NCBI GenBank assembly: GCA_029558635.1
Contig: JAKQEE010000070.1
Coordinates: 186,001-250,000 of the forward strand
Direction: 5' to 3'
From: Pseudomonadota bacterium
GTDB taxonomy: Bacteria > Pseudomonadota > Alphaproteobacteria > Micavibrionales > Micavibrionaceae
Length of the DNA stretch: 64,000 bases
A program made the translations under genes and the position numbers. Shown piece by piece: positions 62,158-64,000 of this stretch. How positions within the stretch are numbered: the stretch's first letter is position 1; each line of letters starts with the position of its first letter. Below the pieces are notes generated by a model. The model saw only the letters and a list, made by a program, of their open reading frames with translations, had not been told where the DNA came from and searched no databases.

Positions 62158-62877
62158 TCAAAGAATTTCTATTAATGCTTGCTCCGATGAAAAAGCTAAA
62201 AACTTATATTTGAAATTAAATTTTCTTTGCGCCTCTTCTAATGCACGATACTCTCCATTTTTCCAATTCGGATACCCAATCAACTCGTCAAATAAAATCA
62301 AACATCCACTCTTTATTTTATCTCCTATATTATTAAATACTATTTCTGCCGCTTCATATGTATCACTATCAATATGAATAAGACGGAGATCGTTTTCATC
62401 AACAGAGTTAATGAATGGCTGGATTGTGTCCGAAAACCATCCCTTTACCAAGGACACATTCTCGTTCACGATGGGGAGATTTCCATTCTGAGAGTAGGCT
62501 CCCTTTGTTGCGTGATGTCCTACCCAATCTTCAGCGAGTCCTTCGAATGAATCAAACCCAAAAAATTTAAATTTGGGGAGGCGCGCAGATATAAAATTAA
62601 TTGACGTCCCGCCCGCAACACCAAACTCAACACACACACCACCTTCATACCTATCATGAATTTTTTTTGAGACATATGCCCACATATCTTCTTTACTTAT
62701 AAAAATCATTGAATGTGGAAGAAACTCCTCTACAAAATCAGCCGACTGCTGAGTTGCACGCTCCCATAATACATTGTGGAGGCTCCGTTTCGGGCTTCTT
62801 CTTACTCTCCTAGCACCGATATAGGAATCAATATCATCAAGCGAAGATAGAAACTTTCTTAAAATTAACTTTATCAA
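62158..62877 (-). CDS. TylF-like SAM-dependent methyltransferase
   Basis: 239 residues from a TTG start chosen because AAGGAG lies 6-7 nt before it; the frame extends 8 codons upstream without such a site. Class I fold: GVCVEFGVAGGTSINFIS (SAM motif I), FFGFDSFEGL, LRLIHIDSDTYEAAEIVF and GCLILFDELIGYPNWKNGE. Macrocin-O-methyltransferase (TylF) relatives methylate sugars, so it may cap or decorate the glycan. Confidence 0.85.
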   Translation of the reverse strand: MIKLILRKFLSSLDDIDSYIGARRVRRSPKRSLHNVLWERATQQSADFVEEFLPHSMIFISKEDMWAYVSKKIHDRYEGGVCVEFGVAGGTSINFISARLPKFKFFGFDSFEGLAEDWVGHHATKGAYSQNGNLPIVNENVSLVKGWFSDTIQPFINSVDENDLRLIHIDSDTYEAAEIVFNNIGDKIKSGCLILFDELIGYPNWKNGEYRALEEAQRKFNFKYKFLAFSSEQALIEIL

Positions 62878-62903
62878 TTTTCTCTCCTTCAAAATATGCA
62901 ATT

Positions 62904-64000
62904 CTAAGCTCTAAATATTTTTTTTATTTTTCTTACTTGATTTCGGACATAAGGAAATTTCTGAATAATAATCTCCCTAACATTCTTATATTTTAGGAAA
63001 TCCAACGCCATTCGTGCCAATCCAATTTCTTTGCTGCGTCTTTCTTGCCAAATCAAATCAGGAACTCTGGTGTATAGCCAGAGTTTAGCTTTTCTGTTGT
63101 CATGATATCTTTCGTTATAAAGTACACCTATATCCAGCAAATTAGAGTAAGCTCGTTTATAACTACCAACCATCCTTTCCTCTGAATAATATTTTACCAT
63201 CCAGTCCCTAGAGAATTGCCCTATTTCCTTACGAAGGCCTCTATTTTCCGCAAGCTCTCTCAAAATATTTTTTGCATCTTGATATCTCACATTGATGAGA
63301 GGGCAATCAGTCGTACCAGATAATTGTGACAACACCATTTGAGTTCTAGCATCCATATATGAAAAGGTTGGCTTTCCTAACGCCATACTCTCAAGGGAAG
63401 TTGTATGAAATCCACCGGTTACAATATCGTCAATGACAATATCACACTCCCCGCGCATTTTATTACAATCGGCAAAAGGTATATTTTCAACCAATCTGTA
63501 ATCTAGTTTCCGCTCCCTTTTAAGGCTATCCAGGAAATGAACAACCTCAGGCTTTCCCTTTGTTTCCCAACGCTCTTCATAAGCATGCCTCTTGCTAGAT
63601 GGGGAAAAAAAGACAACAGGTTTTTCAGCTTGCTCAAGCTTTGGTGAAAGACTCTCTACTTCAACAATCAAAGGAACAGGGCAAGCATTCGGATAATAAG
63701 ATTCGTGAAACTGGGCGACCACCATCTGAGGTATATTGCTACTAACTATAGAATCAACACTTTGCCCTGCTAAAGAAGAAATTGTCATCGGATTACTATG
63801 CCAGTGTATTAGGTGTCGGGCATCTTTTTTCATTGCAGCAAAAAAATCAAACTTAAAGGAATTATCTTTAGATGAAAAATCAAACCAATGGTGAAAATGT
63901 AATATATCAGCTTCCCTGATAATATCTTCGCACTCTTCCTTATTCTCATTCCAAAGCAAATCCTCAGGAAAGGTTAATACTCCGTACGCTTTGGCATTTA
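62904..64000 (-). CDS. Glycosyltransferase-like protein (5' partial)
   Basis: The frame stays open to the right edge of the window, giving 365 visible residues; the true start lies outside. READILHFHHWFDF, then VVFFSPSSKRHAYEERW, CDIVIDDIVTGGFHTTSLESMALGKP in pieces resemble GT-B transferases (Glu followed by a GKP-type loop). C-terminal 80 residues are basic and helical. Belongs to the same minus-strand glycan operon. Confidence 0.75.
   Translation of the reverse strand, partial: NAKAYGVLTFPEDLLWNENKEECEDIIREADILHFHHWFDFSSKDNSFKFDFFAAMKKDARHLIHWHSNPMTISSLAGQSVDSIVSSNIPQMVVAQFHESYYPNACPVPLIVEVESLSPKLEQAEKPVVFFSPSSKRHAYEERWETKGKPEVVHFLDSLKRERKLDYRLVENIPFADCNKMRGECDIVIDDIVTGGFHTTSLESMALGKPTFSYMDARTQMVLSQLSGTTDCPLINVRYQDAKNILRELAENRGLRKEIGQFSRDWMVKYYSEERMVGSYKRAYSNLLDIGVLYNERYHDNRKAKLWLYTRVPDLIWQERRSKEIGLARMALDFLKYKNVREIIIQKFPYVRNQVRKIKKIFRA

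Overview
The window looks like a chromosomal segment of a Gram-negative bacterium, most likely an alphaproteobacterium. Supporting signs are the aroQ-accB-accC-aat run, a type II (eukaryote-like) isocitrate dehydrogenase, DUF1223, PCu(A)C and RcnB-like periplasmic proteins, an endonuclease-type MutL, and outer-membrane and periplasmic export machinery. A Micavibrionales-like lineage is possible but is only a guess. No rRNA, tRNA, CRISPR array, integrase or transposase was recognised.

Layout. (1) 1-15553: a giant right-handed beta-helix protein, cut by the window's left edge, faces an operon on the minus strand. That operon encodes a TolC-like lipoprotein, an HlyD adaptor, a GAF-HlyD fusion, a site-2-protease(M50)-HlyD fusion and a 1493-residue LEPR-type adhesin with LamG, cadherin and C-type-lectin domains. 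It has the parts of a type I-like exporter but no ABC ATPase. Just upstream lies an apparently catalytically dead histone-deacetylase-fold protein. This is the best candidate for an undescribed system. (2) 15743-21678: glyQS and a MacAB/LolCD-like ABC exporter. (3) 21823-28764: a secreted Tyr/Pro-rich protein, secE-nusG-rplK-rplA ending at a terminator, then trpBA, mutL and a membrane protein. (4) 28847-36993: a small ORF and a compact ten-gene minus-strand run (M48 protease, two DsbA-like proteins, a copper chaperone, a HAD hydrolase, aroQ, accBC, aat, ribF) joining envelope quality control to fatty-acid and cofactor synthesis. (5) 37266-42783: rlmE and a class Ia ribonucleotide reductase whose two genes diverge around a secreted protein, with NrdR-box-like sites before each. 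(6) 42859-55123: a Kef-type antiporter, an isocitrate dehydrogenase with an NAD-type motif, DUF1223, a DnaQ-like exonuclease, guaB, guaA, and metF-metE. (7) 55124-57090: a structured non-coding stretch and a gene that appears to be a chimera at the edge of AT-rich DNA. (8) 57253-64000: an AT-rich surface-glycan cluster (glycosyltransferases, galE, methyltransferase, DUF115-like), cut by the right edge.

Regions 1 and 8 are the accessory part: surface adhesins with their exporter, and surface glycans. The middle is mostly housekeeping. Several intergenic stretches hold dispersed palindromic repeats. Three genes show promoter hexamers placed so that transcription should begin at the start codon, suggesting leaderless mRNAs.
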